Shown here: positions 32,653 to 41,311 of the stretch, in pieces
Position numbering within the stretch: the stretch's first letter is position 1
Layout: each line of letters starts with the position of its first letter
Assembly: GCA_945901065.1 (NCBI GenBank)
Contig: CAMDKI010000003.1
Span: 186,001-250,000, forward strand
DNA from: Chitinophaga pinensis
Lineage (GTDB): Bacteria; Bacteroidota; Bacteroidia; Chitinophagales; CAIOSU01
Reading direction: 5' to 3'
DNA: 64,000 nucleotides
Position numbers and translations under genes: made by a program
The notes under the pieces: model-generated
Told to the model about the DNA's origin: nothing
The model's database searches: none
Seen by the model: the letters and a program-made list of their open reading frames with translations, nothing else

Positions 32653-33189
32653 TTATTGTTCACTTATTAGGTGCCTATCCAGCATGGGCTTACCCAATTT
32701 ACCCATTATCTCATCCAATAGTTGATCCCTATCAAAATCGAGCATGGCGCAATTGACAATTATGGCTGCACCTGTTTTTTTGATGGTTTGCTTAATGAGG
32801 TACCTATTTATGAGGCGCGCACTATTTATTGCTTGCTGGTTGCTGGTGATGGAAACCAGCAGATGCGGGTAGCCACGGTATTGGCGTATTTCGGCATGAG
32901 TAACATTGGCCCAAGGGATGAGGCCCATTCTGGCTGGGCTGATATAATCAACCATACCCTCATCGGTAATTAGCAGGGCAGGGGAGGTCTTGAACAATTG
33001 GCGAATGGAGTTGGCTACAACTACCATATTGACAACAAAAAACAACAACAGCATTAGGCTATACCAATCGTATAGGGGTATGGTATCCCAGCGGCTATAG
33101 AGTTTTAGCCCAAGGTATAGCAACGCTGCCGACGATAGCAACAAATTGCGGTAATGCAGAAAATTACGACGCGGTATCTTGAGTGCCAT
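32653..33189 (-). CDS. Small membrane protein, STM3941-like
   Basis: The 178-residue product has two membrane helices (LLLSSAALLYLGLKLY and YSLMLLLFFVVNMVVVAN) followed by a soluble PH-like part: LITDEGMVDYIS, IPWANVTHAEIRQYRG, HLLVSI, NRYLIKQTIK. The arrangement (two helices, then a PH-type domain with a 'GLIxWxxI' phrase) resembles the STM3941/YfdX-like inner-membrane proteins of unknown function. The start at 33189 (MALKIPRRNF) is chosen over 33216. It lies upstream of recJ on the same strand by 35 bp. Confidence 0.6.
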   Translation of the reverse strand: MALKIPRRNFLHYRNLLLSSAALLYLGLKLYSRWDTIPLYDWYSLMLLLFFVVNMVVVANSIRQLFKTSPALLITDEGMVDYISPARMGLIPWANVTHAEIRQYRGYPHLLVSITSNQQAINSARLINRYLIKQTIKKTGAAIIVNCAMLDFDRDQLLDEIMGKLGKPMLDRHLISEQ

Positions 33190-33222
33190 GGATTGGTTAA
33201 AGGTAAACCGAAACACCCTAAA

Positions 33223-33265
33223 AATAAAAGCAGGCCCATTGTTTTACCAATTGCCTGCTTTTATT
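33223..33265 (-). terminator. Terminator of the scpA-DUF349 unit
   Basis: AATAAAAGCAGGC (33223-33235) and GCCTGCTTTTATT (33253-33265) pair over 13 bp; an inner ATTG/CAAT stem closes the loop. Positioned just after the DUF349 gene on the minus strand. Confidence 0.8.
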
Positions 33266-33362
33266 CTCTCAATCCCAAACTACGCTTTTTTAAGTAGCGT
33301 TTTTAGATTAGTTTCCTATTGGGTAATTATTTTTCAGAGGTCATCCAAAATTGGCGTCACCA

Positions 33363-35270
33363 TTATCTTCTTCCACCCCCGCCGCTGCGGCCTTTATCAA
33401 ACCTTGGTTTATCAAAGCGTGGGCGCTCTTCGCGCTGCTGCGCGGGGTCGGGCTTAGGCAGTTGCTTCAACTTGGTTTCCCAAACGGTTAGCTCCTCTTT
33501 CGCCTTTTCTATGCTTTTCAATACGCCTTGTTTCAATACTTCTGCACCTTTGCTGGGGCCAAAGAAACCTAGGTTGTTTTCGTATTGGTCAATGGTCTCT
33601 TTAATCTTCTTAATGGTTTCTTGAACCACGCGGCGCTCTTGCTCAATCAATCGGCCACCGCCTTCTCCTTGTCCCAATGATTCGACCTTATCTTTAAACT
33701 TGGTGAGTACCGTTTCGGTTTTGCTCATTTTCAGTTTGTCGTATTGGGCATCCAAGGCCTTTTTGTAGGCATTGTTAATGTTGTCAATCTCGTTTTTCGG
33801 CACTGGCCCAAGGTTGCGCCACTCTTCATTGAAGCCTTTGAGAGCATCCAAGTCTTTACTCTTTTCACCGCTCAATTCAAAGGCTTCAACTTTTGCTATA
33901 AACTCTTGCTTAGCTTTTAGGTTACCGGCCTGGCGGTCATCAAGCGTCGCAAAGTGTTCTTTCTTGGCCTCGAAGAAATGGTCGCAAGCTGCACGGAAAC
34001 GCAACCAAAGTTTTTGGTCTTCCTTGTTGCCGCCACTTGGCGTTTCCTTCCATTCTTGTTGCAAACTGATAAGTGCCTCCGTAGTATTTCTCCAGTCGGT
34101 TTGGTTCTTTAGCTTTTCGGCAGCTTCTATCAAAGCCAACTTAGCATCTTGCCCAGCTTTATTCTGATCTTTCTGCCTGCCATAAAACTCTTTCTTCTTA
34201 GCAAAGAAGGCATTGCAGGCGGCACGAAACTCTTTATAGGCATTGTCATTGTCCTTACGCGCGGCGTTGCCGGTACCTGTCCAGTCTTTTTGCGCCTGAA
34301 GCACTTTTTCGGTAGCCTCCTGCCATTTCTTGTGCGAGTTAAGGTCTTCGTCAAGCAAATTAACTACAATCTTCCCAAGGGCTTCTTTTGCCTCCATGGC
34401 CAAGCGTTGACGGTCGCGGATGCTATCGTAATGCGCCTGTATACGGTCGTAAGCGGCATTTACGGCTAGCCAAAAATCATTGCGAACCTCTTTCCACAAG
34501 TCCTCCTTGGTTGGTCCAATTTCAGCCCATTCCGTTTGGTACACTTTCAGCATGTCGTCAATCTTACTAAAAGACGTTTCCGTTTCAAGCTCTTTAACCT
34601 TAGCAATCAAAGCTGTTTTAGCTTCATAGTTCTTTTCCAAGTCGTACACCTTCAAATCCCTAAAGATTTGCATCGTGTGGAAGAACATATCTATTTGGTG
34701 GCTAAACTCACTTTGCAGCTGCTTGTAGTGCTTGCGCGGTACTTGGCCAATGCTTTTCCACTTAGCCATCAACTGGTTGTAAGCATCATAAGCTTGTGTA
34801 ATAGTCGGCCCTTCTTTAATCAGGTTCTTTAGGTCTTCAACTATTTGCTGCTTCTCCTTAAGGTTGCCGTTTTCGTCTTCGTTCTTCTTAGTCTCGTATG
34901 CTTCCTTGCGGGTATTTATCAGGTTCAACAGTTCTCTTACCCTGTGGTCCAATCGCAACGATTCTTCAGCACTTATAGCAGGAGCTTCCGCTGCTGCTGG
35001 TTCTGTTGGTGCTGAGGCGTCCTCGGTGCTTTCAGCCACAGGTGCCGTCTCTTCTACCGCAGGTTCTGAATTTTCAGCAGCAGCATCAGCAACGGCATCG
35101 ATTGCAACGTTATCGTCTACTTCCTCCGTTACCTCCGCAGTGTGGTGTTCTTGGTCCACTAATGCTTGGTATGCGGTTTCAATGGCATCCACTTCCGCAA
35201 TGATATGTTCCATATCCTCCTGCTTCAGCAACTCTTCTAGCCTGTTTACTACTTCCTGTTTGGTCATCAT
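33363..35270 (-). CDS. DUF349-repeat protein with RGG-like tail
   Basis: The ~635-residue product begins with an acidic Ala/Glu/Val-rich stretch (to about residue 110), then has five helical DUF349 repeats of ~75 residues, each with the pattern W-x-x-x-G-P-V/T-x-K-x-x-x-x-x-L-W-x-x-F-x-x-A (for example KWKSIGQVPRKHYKQLQSEF, EWAEIGPTKEDLWKEV, EEWRNLGPVPKNEIDNINN). It ends in a basic, Gly-rich tail (RPRFDKPRFDKGRSGGGGRR) suited to RNA binding. DUF349 proteins have no settled function. Start at 35270 (MM) is preferred to 35309 since a -7 element lies between them. Confidence 0.85.
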   Translation of the reverse strand: MMTKQEVVNRLEELLKQEDMEHIIAEVDAIETAYQALVDQEHHTAEVTEEVDDNVAIDAVADAAAENSEPAVEETAPVAESTEDASAPTEPAAAEAPAISAEESLRLDHRVRELLNLINTRKEAYETKKNEDENGNLKEKQQIVEDLKNLIKEGPTITQAYDAYNQLMAKWKSIGQVPRKHYKQLQSEFSHQIDMFFHTMQIFRDLKVYDLEKNYEAKTALIAKVKELETETSFSKIDDMLKVYQTEWAEIGPTKEDLWKEVRNDFWLAVNAAYDRIQAHYDSIRDRQRLAMEAKEALGKIVVNLLDEDLNSHKKWQEATEKVLQAQKDWTGTGNAARKDNDNAYKEFRAACNAFFAKKKEFYGRQKDQNKAGQDAKLALIEAAEKLKNQTDWRNTTEALISLQQEWKETPSGGNKEDQKLWLRFRAACDHFFEAKKEHFATLDDRQAGNLKAKQEFIAKVEAFELSGEKSKDLDALKGFNEEWRNLGPVPKNEIDNINNAYKKALDAQYDKLKMSKTETVLTKFKDKVESLGQGEGGGRLIEQERRVVQETIKKIKETIDQYENNLGFFGPSKGAEVLKQGVLKSIEKAKEELTVWETKLKQLPKPDPAQQREERPRFDKPRFDKGRSGGGGRR

Positions 35271-35297
35271 TGCAAGTACTTCAATGCTTGTTTGGGG

Positions 35298-35305
35298 CAA
35301 AAATA
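35298..35305 (-). promoter_or_regulatory. -7 element for the DUF349 gene, decides the start
   Basis: Minus-strand TATTTTTG, 27 bp before the ATG at 35270 and inside the longer alternative reading frame. Confidence 0.45.
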
Positions 35306-35358
35306 ACATTTGCCCGACAAATTGTCCATAAAATTATGATTCAGTGGGCGGTAAGTCA

Positions 35359-36144
35359 TTATTCCGCCTCTTCAGTATCGTTATCCAAAGCTACACCATT
35401 CGGTTCGCCATCGAGCAACAAAACGATAAAATTGTTAAAACCTTCACGCAGTTGCAAGTCGAGCATTTGTTGTGCCACTAACTCTAAAATTGCCAAAAAA
35501 GTAAACACGGCATGTATCCGATTCTCGCAATCGGCAAACAACTCCTCAAATTGGGTTGGAGTATCTTTACTTATTTGGCTGATAATGATGTCTTTTTGCC
35601 CCTCAATGGTATATGCGTAGCGCACTACCGAGTGGCGCACTTCCGTTTTTTCCTCACTGTAACGTTGCAACACTTTGTTGAAGGCGTGCATCAAGTTGTA
35701 CAGCGATAGGCTGTGCAACTCCGCCTCCACGCTTTTGCTCTCGGTTATGGCTGCAATATCTAGAGCAGCATTACCGCGCTTGAATTTCCTTTGGCGGTCA
35801 TCCTCCAGCTCTTTTAGTTCGTTGGTTACTTCTTTAAACTTTTTATATTCCACCAACTTCTGCACCAACTCCTGCCGCGGGTCAATTTCGTTTCCCAGTT
35901 CGTCAATGTCGCGGCGGGGCAATAGCATTTTGGCCTTAATGCGCATAAGCGTGGCGGCCACCAACATAAATTCGCTGGCACCTTCAATGTCCAACTCCTC
36001 CATGCCATGCATGTATTGTAAAAAATCGGCAGTAATCTGGGATATCGGAATATCATAAATATCCAACTCGTCGCGCTCAATAAAGAACAGCAGCAAATCG
36101 AACGGACCCTCAAATTGGGGAAGATGTATTTCGTAGGTAGCCAA
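35359..36144 (-). CDS. scpA: Segregation and condensation protein A
   Basis: ScpA is the kleisin that links SMC dimers to ScpB for chromosome organisation and segregation. The N-terminus EIHLPQFEGPFDLLLFFIERDELDIYDIP is the ScpA signature, with MRIKAKMLLPRRD in the middle and the C-terminal winged helix (FTFLAILELVAQQMLDLQL). 261 aa is the normal size. The start is TTG at 36144, at the expected distance from the conserved block. scpB and smc are not in the window. The DUF349 gene lies 88 bp downstream. Confidence 0.95.
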   Translation of the reverse strand: MATYEIHLPQFEGPFDLLLFFIERDELDIYDIPISQITADFLQYMHGMEELDIEGASEFMLVAATLMRIKAKMLLPRRDIDELGNEIDPRQELVQKLVEYKKFKEVTNELKELEDDRQRKFKRGNAALDIAAITESKSVEAELHSLSLYNLMHAFNKVLQRYSEEKTEVRHSVVRYAYTIEGQKDIIISQISKDTPTQFEELFADCENRIHAVFTFLAILELVAQQMLDLQLREGFNNFIVLLLDGEPNGVALDNDTEEAE

Positions 36145-36151
36145 AGTAGTG

Positions 36152-36159
36152 CAAAGATA
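36152..36159 (-). promoter_or_regulatory. -7 element close to the scpA TTG start
   Basis: Minus-strand TATCTTTG ends 7 bp before the TTG, so the leader is about 5 nt. Confidence 0.45.
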
Positions 36160-36166
36160 CTTTCTA

Positions 36167-36256
36167 GGTACGATTTACGAAGTACGATTTACGAATGAAA
36201 GTTGAATTTAAGATTGCTATTTATTCAAAACTCAACCGTACTTCGTAAATCGTACC
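36167..36256. repeat. 19-bp perfect inverted repeat GGTACGATTTACGAAGTAC
   Basis: GGTACGATTTACGAAGTAC (36167-36185) and its reverse complement (36238-36256) flank 52 bp of AT-rich DNA, with further partial units (GTACGATTTACGAATG, TCGTACC) on both sides. It occupies the gap between the divergent scpA and carbonic-anhydrase-like genes, next to their -7 elements. Confidence 0.65.
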
Positions 36257-36275
36257 TCGTACCTATTTTAACCTT

Positions 36276-36283
36276 TATCTTTG
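36276..36283 (+). promoter_or_regulatory. -7 element for the gamma-carbonic-anhydrase-like gene, decides the start
   Basis: TATCTTTG, 11 bp before the ATG at 36295; it lies inside the longer alternative frame starting at 36202. Confidence 0.5.
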
Positions 36284-36294
36284 AAACTAAAACC

Positions 36295-36807
36295 ATGACC
36301 TTAATTCTTCCCGTAAAAGGTGTTTCTCCAGTGTTTGGCAACAATTGTTTTTTGGCACCTAACGCTACCATTATTGGCGATGTGGTAATGGGCAACGACT
36401 GCAGCGTTTGGTTTAATGCCGTAGTGCGTGGCGATGTGCATTTTATCCGCATTGGCAACAAGGTAAATGTGCAAGATGGAGCCATTATCCATTGCACCTA
36501 CCAAAAGGCTCCAACCGTAATAGGCAACAATGTTTCTATTGGCCATGCCGCCATTGTACATGGTTGCACCGTCATGGATAATGTACTGATAGGAATGCGT
36601 GCCGTTTTGATGGACCATGTGGTAGTTGAACCGGGCTCAATAATAGGTGCTGGAGCCGTGGTGCTAGAGGGAACGCACATTGAGTCGGGATGCATATATG
36701 CGGGTGTACCTGCCAAAAAAGTAAAAACCGTAGATGCCGAGCAAACCCAGCGATTAATTGATGGCATAGCGAATAACTACCTAATGTATTCTGATTGGCT
36801 TAAATAG
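36295..36807 (+). CDS. Gamma-carbonic-anhydrase family left-handed beta-helix protein
   Basis: The 170-residue product is made of hexapeptide repeats: FGNNCFLAPNATIIGDVVMG, WFNAVVRGDVHFIRIGNKVNVQDGAIIH, NNVSIGHAAIVHGC, NVLIGMRAVLMDHVVV, IIGAGAVVLEG. Three His (in IIHC, GHAA and VHGC) are placed as the zinc ligands of gamma-carbonic anhydrases. The family also includes acyl- and phosphate-binding relatives (PaaY, YrdA), so CO2 hydration is not certain. A trimer is expected. ATG at 36295 preferred to 36202, because the -7 element and the inverted repeat lie within the extra sequence. The word repeat GACAGTCCAC follows it. Confidence 0.88.
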   Translation: MTLILPVKGVSPVFGNNCFLAPNATIIGDVVMGNDCSVWFNAVVRGDVHFIRIGNKVNVQDGAIIHCTYQKAPTVIGNNVSIGHAAIVHGCTVMDNVLIGMRAVLMDHVVVEPGSIIGAGAVVLEGTHIESGCIYAGVPAKKVKTVDAEQTQRLIDGIANNYLMYSDWLK

Positions 36808-36820
36808 TTGGTGTTTCACC

Positions 36821-36842
36821 ATCAATGGTCGACAGTCCACAG
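36821..36842. repeat. Word repeat related to GTCCACGGTCCAC
   Basis: ATCAATGGTCGACAGTCCAC directly after the carbonic-anhydrase-like gene; similar words at 18005-18043. Confidence 0.35.
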
Positions 36843-36946
36843 AAAAAATAAATTAAACAAGTTGGCAGTGAATTATATACCAAAAATAAACATTTATATA
36901 AATAGAATTGGTTTAAAAGCCAATTAACTCTAAGAGCAAACAACCC

Positions 36947-37636
36947 ATGGAAACTGCAACCATCAACCCCTCAGCACAAAAGCCCACCCTATATTTTATA
37001 CCTGGGTTGGCGGCTACACCTGCCATTTTCCGCAACATTCATTTGGATGAATACGAGTGCCACTATTTTAAATGGGAAGATCCCGAGAAAGGTGATACCA
37101 TCCAAAGTTATAGCAAGCGCCTTGCCGACAGAATTGACACTAGCAAACCTTTCGTTTTGGTAGGTTGCTCGTTGGGTGGTATTATGAGCAACGAAATAGC
37201 AAAGTATGTAAAGCCGGAGCGCATTATCCTAATTTCGAGCCTTACCACACGCAAGCAATTTCCGAACCGCTTGAAAGTATTTAGGGTACTTCAGTTACAC
37301 CGAGTGTTGCCCTACTCTTGGGTAGTAGCTGGTGTAGGCAAAATAAGAATGATAAAAGGCGGCGGCTCCGCCGAGGAGGCTGAGTTGGTATACCAAATGG
37401 CTAAAGAAAGTTCAGGCAAGTTTTTCCGATGGGCCTGTAATCAAGTGCTTTTCTGGAAACATAAAGATGCCCACCCCAATACCTATCACATACACGGCAA
37501 CAAGGACGCTTTGTTCCCCATAAAACGAATCGGCAAAACCCACCATACCGTTGACGGTGGTTCGCATTTCATGGTAGTAAAAGAAGGGGCTCAAGTAGAA
37601 TTGGCTATCAGACAAATACTACTATCTGGAAACTAA
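36947..37636 (+). CDS. Alpha/beta hydrolase
   Basis: The 229-residue product shows an esterase or thioesterase fold: TLYFIPGLAAT, then the nucleophile elbow VGCSLGG (Ser75), and DALFPIKR followed by HTVDGGSHFMVV, placing a catalytic Asp/His near the end. The nucleophile motif is G-x-S-x-G in form GCSLG. Substrate unknown. It starts 139 bp after the carbonic-anhydrase-like gene; co-transcription is possible but the AT-rich gap holds no obvious promoter. Confidence 0.8.
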   Translation: METATINPSAQKPTLYFIPGLAATPAIFRNIHLDEYECHYFKWEDPEKGDTIQSYSKRLADRIDTSKPFVLVGCSLGGIMSNEIAKYVKPERIILISSLTTRKQFPNRLKVFRVLQLHRVLPYSWVVAGVGKIRMIKGGGSAEEAELVYQMAKESSGKFFRWACNQVLFWKHKDAHPNTYHIHGNKDALFPIKRIGKTHHTVDGGSHFMVVKEGAQVELAIRQILLSGN

Positions 37637-37655
37637 GTACAAACAAATGCTAACT

Positions 37656-37694
37656 CATTTTGAAATTAGCACACCATTAAATTTTCAAATTAAA
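37656..37694. repeat. Second copy of CATTTTSAAATTAGCACA word repeat
   Basis: CATTTTGAAATTAGCACA, then ATTTTCAAATTAAAA; matches the 8097-8130 copy and again abuts the 3' end of a leftward gene. Confidence 0.5.
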
Positions 37695-37695
37695 A

Positions 37696-39348
37696 TCACT
37701 TTTCCATCTCAATTTCCACCTCAATTTCCCAATTCGGTTTTAAATCAACTGGCGTAGGATGCATATAAACGCGCTCTGGTTGTCGGCTTTGGTTATAACT
37801 ACCAGTATCCCATTGTTTATTAAAGTTGGCATCTCTTACTATACGAACTTTGTACGCCCCAGGCACAAGCTTTTCGTACTTCTTGCTAAACTTGGTTGTG
37901 CCCGTAATTACCTCCACTATCAACGGCATAGCATCTCCAATTCTTGCCTCTAACAAATATTGCTGGCTAGGATCAAGGCTATCAACAGTTATGGTAACCG
38001 CTCCATAATCTTCTGGCTTACGGGCTATTACCTCAAAACCGATACTATCGCTCTTTAACCCGTAACTATCGGTAATAGCACTGTCCAGAAACACAATTTT
38101 ATAGTGAGAACCGGGCTTCCAACTAAAACCAATGGCTACTTTACGTTTTACACTATCGCCAAAATACACGTTGGGCACCACTGCGTTTACGGTATCTTCA
38201 ATAACATACACTTTGCTATCATCTATGCTTTGCGCTGGCCTATTTAACTCAAACTCAAATGGCCTATCTAGTTCCAAAACATCGGGCGCTGTGCTTCGCT
38301 TCATTTTCGAAGACGCGGTCAACAAACCTGGCTTACCTATTTTATAGAGCGAATCGTTGGTAAACAAAGGTGATTTTACGCTTACACTATCGGTTAAAGT
38401 ATCGTTTGCAGTAACCAACAAAATGCTGCGCCCATTGGTGTTGTAGAGGTACCAATGGCTAATTGTGTCACGTGAAACATTGTACTCAATTAAGCTACCA
38501 CTGAAATTAGCAGTATCCAACAACGGCTTAATGTCAACCTTTTTTACAGGCAGGGAATAAACAAACTGATTGAATCCTCTGCTTGAAGTAAAAGTTTCTA
38601 TCAATTGCAGGCTCTTTACTTCTTCTTGGAAAAGCCGCAACTCTAATGGCGGCAATGGCACTTCCGAAACTGAAATTGGGTCGGGCCAAAAAGCTATTTT
38701 TTCATTTGGCAAATCGTACTTCAAATTGAAGTTCTCATCCTTAACGGCAAATACCTTATACTTCCCACCTTTTAAGTTCTCTATTCTAAACGACCCATCT
38801 TTATTAGTACGACCAAAATAATATGGCTTCTCTTTATAAACCACACTATCTTCCAGCACATCGTATAACAAAACTAATACTCCTTCTATCAGTTCTCCCT
38901 TCTCGGCGTCCACTACCCTACCTGTCACAATAAACGAATCCAAATAATCGCCAGTGCTAAAAACATATTGAAAATCGGGAAGCACATTACTTTCTGTAAG
39001 GTCCTTCACCGCAGCGGTAATATTTATGGTATAGGTAGTGCTGCTGCGCAAGCTATCTTGAAACTCAATAATCAACTCTTTTCCTTTTACCCTAAAACTT
39101 GGAAACGGAACCATAGGCGGCGATATCACTACCTGCTGCGCAGGATTGTCAAGCACTACATACTCATCGAACAAAATCCTGACCTTCGATTCCTTAAAAT
39201 TGGTAGACTTATTGAGCGGATATGAGCCTAGAACCTTTGGTGGTGTTATATCCTTAGGTCCACCTGTAGGTGCAACTTGGTTGGCACAACCGGTCCAAAA
39301 CAAGACAAAAACACAACCCAAAAAAGCAGACCCAAGGAAACTTCTCAT
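37696..39348 (-). CDS. Ig-like-domain lipoprotein
   Basis: Signal peptide with lipobox FWTGC, Cys near residue 21, so it is a lipoprotein. The mature part opens with the Bacteroidota phrase ANQVAPTGGPKDITPPKVLGSYP and an Ig-like domain (KVRILFDEYVVLDNPAQQVVISP ... ELIIEFQDSLRSSTTYTINI), then Ig-like and carboxypeptidase-regulatory-like modules (TGRVVDAEKGELIEGVLVLLYD). No catalytic site is seen. It is common in the phylum and often of unknown function. Its ATG overlaps the mnmG stop by 4 bp, so the two are translationally coupled. A parS-like site lies inside it at 38464. Confidence 0.88.
   Translation of the reverse strand: MRSFLGSAFLGCVFVLFWTGCANQVAPTGGPKDITPPKVLGSYPLNKSTNFKESKVRILFDEYVVLDNPAQQVVISPPMVPFPSFRVKGKELIIEFQDSLRSSTTYTINITAAVKDLTESNVLPDFQYVFSTGDYLDSFIVTGRVVDAEKGELIEGVLVLLYDVLEDSVVYKEKPYYFGRTNKDGSFRIENLKGGKYKVFAVKDENFNLKYDLPNEKIAFWPDPISVSEVPLPPLELRLFQEEVKSLQLIETFTSSRGFNQFVYSLPVKKVDIKPLLDTANFSGSLIEYNVSRDTISHWYLYNTNGRSILLVTANDTLTDSVSVKSPLFTNDSLYKIGKPGLLTASSKMKRSTAPDVLELDRPFEFELNRPAQSIDDSKVYVIEDTVNAVVPNVYFGDSVKRKVAIGFSWKPGSHYKIVFLDSAITDSYGLKSDSIGFEVIARKPEDYGAVTITVDSLDPSQQYLLEARIGDAMPLIVEVITGTTKFSKKYEKLVPGAYKVRIVRDANFNKQWDTGSYNQSRQPERVYMHPTPVDLKPNWEIEVEIEMEK
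38464..38479. promoter_or_regulatory. parS-like site (15 of 16 bases to TGTTTCACGTGAAACA)
   Basis: TGTGTCACGTGAAACA differs from the canonical ParB-binding parS at one position (base 4). It is within the Ig-like lipoprotein gene, 2.8 kb from the two sites by mnmG. Confidence 0.55.
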
Positions 39349-41207
39349 CGGCCCATATAAACCATGAGTACAGAAATATCAGAAGGAGAAACGCCGCTGA
39401 TTCGGCTTGCTTGACCTAATGTAGTTGGGCGAACTTTCGAAAGTTTTTCGCGCGCTTCATGCGACAAAGAAGTAATCTTCCGGAAGTCGAAACTATCAAT
39501 GATGCGGACATCCTCCAATTTGCCCATTTTGTCTACCAGCTGCTGTTCCTTTTCAATGTAGCCTTCGTACTTCATTTTTATCTCTGCCTGCTCCACAAAC
39601 TCATTGTCGTACTGGCTTAAATATTGATCCAATTCCGGCAACTGGCGGCACATAATTTGCATATCGATTTGCGGACGACTTAAAATTGCATGTAGCTTAG
39701 TTCTCTGTGAAATAGTAGTGGTACCTTGTTCTTCGAGCATTGAATTCACCAAATCAGGAGTTACGCTCTCATTTAAAAAGTACTTCTGTACTTCCGCTGC
39801 AACGCGTATCTTCTCCTCTACCCTAGCCATTCTTTCTTCGCTAGCAAGGCCAAGCTTGTGACCTAGTGGCGTCAATCGCAAATCGGCATTATCCTGGCGA
39901 AGCAGAATTCTAAATTCAGCCCTTGAGGTAAACATGCGGTATGGCTCGTCTGTACCTTTGGTAATAAGATCATCAACCAACACGCCAATATATCCTTCTG
40001 ATCGGCTAATAATTACAGGCTCTTCCTCCTTAACTGCTAAATGTGCATTTATACCAGCCATTAGTCCTTGGCAACCAGCTTCTTCATATCCAGTGGTGCC
40101 GTTTATTTGGCCAGCGAAGAATAGATTCTTTACCAACTTGGTCTCTAAGGTATGTGTCAATTGTGTTGGCGGAAAGTAATCATACTCAATAGCGTATCCA
40201 GGACGGAACATCTTGGCATTCTCAAAACCAGCAATTTTTCGCATCGCTTTATACTGCACATCTTCTGGTAAAGAGGTAGAAAAACCGTTGATATACATCT
40301 CAACTGTATTCCAACCTTCGGGCTCTACAAATATTTGGTGACGATCTTTATCAGCAAATCGATTTACCTTATCTTCTACCGATGGGCAGTATCGCGGGCC
40401 AAGACCTTTGATACGACCTGTAAACATTGGAGATTTATCAAAGCCTTCTTTTAATATCTCGTGCACCTCACTGTTGGTATACGTAATGTGGCAAGGGCGC
40501 TGTTTGGTTAGCCTCGGTGTATCTGTGTATGAAAATTTTTCAGGCAGTTCATCGCCTGGTTGTTCTTCCATTTTTGAATAGTCGAGCGTACGGCCATCAA
40601 CCCTTGGCGGGGTTCCGGTTTTCATACGGCCCGTTTCAAAACCTAACTCAGCTAATTGTTCGGTAATACCAGTGGCCGCCCTTTCTGCAGCGCGTCCGCC
40701 GCCAAACTTTTTCTCGCCAATATGTATTAATCCATTTAAAAAGGTTCCATTGGTAAGAACTACAGTCTTACCCAGTATTTCGTGACCCATACCCGTTTGC
40801 ACACCTACAACCCTACCGTCCTTAACGATGATACCGTTAACCATATCCTGCCAAAAATCTAGGTTCGGCGTATGCTCCAACGTATTGCGCCACTCGTTTG
40901 CAAACAACTGGCGGTCGCTTTGTGCCCTTGGGCTCCACATCGCAGGGCCCTTGGATTTGTTGAGCATTCGAAACTGAATCATGGTGCGATCGGTAATGAT
41001 ACCCGAAAAACCACCCATGGCGTCAACTTCTCTAACTATCTGCCCTTTGGCTACACCACCCATTGCTGGGTTACAACTCATTTGGGCTATGGTTTGCATA
41101 TTCATAGTAACGAGCATTACCCGCGAACCCAAATTGGCCGCTGCGGCTGCGGCCTCGCAACCTGCGTGGCCTGCACCTACTACTATAACGTCGTATTCTG
41201 GAAACAT
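39345..41207 (-). CDS. mnmG: tRNA uridine-5-carboxymethylaminomethyl modification enzyme MnmG
   Basis: MnmG (GidA), with MnmE, makes cmnm5U34 in tRNAs, using FAD and methylenetetrahydrofolate. The FAD motif VVGAGHAGCEAAAAAANLG is at residues 8-26, and GTFLNGLIHIGEKKFGGGRAAERA, NGTTGYEEAGCQGLMAG and LRQDNADLRLTPLG are family signatures. 620 aa is standard. mnmE is not in the window. In many bacteria mnmG lies near the replication origin, which agrees with the parS-like sites at 41256 and 41315. The Ig-like lipoprotein gene overlaps its stop. Confidence 0.97.
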   Translation of the reverse strand: MFPEYDVIVVGAGHAGCEAAAAAANLGSRVMLVTMNMQTIAQMSCNPAMGGVAKGQIVREVDAMGGFSGIITDRTMIQFRMLNKSKGPAMWSPRAQSDRQLFANEWRNTLEHTPNLDFWQDMVNGIIVKDGRVVGVQTGMGHEILGKTVVLTNGTFLNGLIHIGEKKFGGGRAAERAATGITEQLAELGFETGRMKTGTPPRVDGRTLDYSKMEEQPGDELPEKFSYTDTPRLTKQRPCHITYTNSEVHEILKEGFDKSPMFTGRIKGLGPRYCPSVEDKVNRFADKDRHQIFVEPEGWNTVEMYINGFSTSLPEDVQYKAMRKIAGFENAKMFRPGYAIEYDYFPPTQLTHTLETKLVKNLFFAGQINGTTGYEEAGCQGLMAGINAHLAVKEEEPVIISRSEGYIGVLVDDLITKGTDEPYRMFTSRAEFRILLRQDNADLRLTPLGHKLGLASEERMARVEEKIRVAAEVQKYFLNESVTPDLVNSMLEEQGTTTISQRTKLHAILSRPQIDMQIMCRQLPELDQYLSQYDNEFVEQAEIKMKYEGYIEKEQQLVDKMGKLEDVRIIDSFDFRKITSLSHEAREKLSKVRPTTLGQASRISGVSPSDISVLMVYMGR

Positions 41208-41255
41208 CTTTCTATTATTATACTATTCCAATTCAAACACCCCTTAACGGGCAAA

Positions 41256-41271
41256 TGTTCCACGTGGAACA
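41256..41271. promoter_or_regulatory. parS-like site 1 by mnmG
   Basis: TGTTCCACGTGGAACA is a perfect palindrome fitting the parS pattern TGTTnCACGTGnAACA; the flanking AAA/TTT extends perfect symmetry to 22 bp (41253-41274). It lies 49 bp upstream of the mnmG ATG. Confidence 0.7.
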
Positions 41272-41311
41272 TTTCAAGTAAACCTTACCTTAAAATCACT
41301 TTTACTCCATG

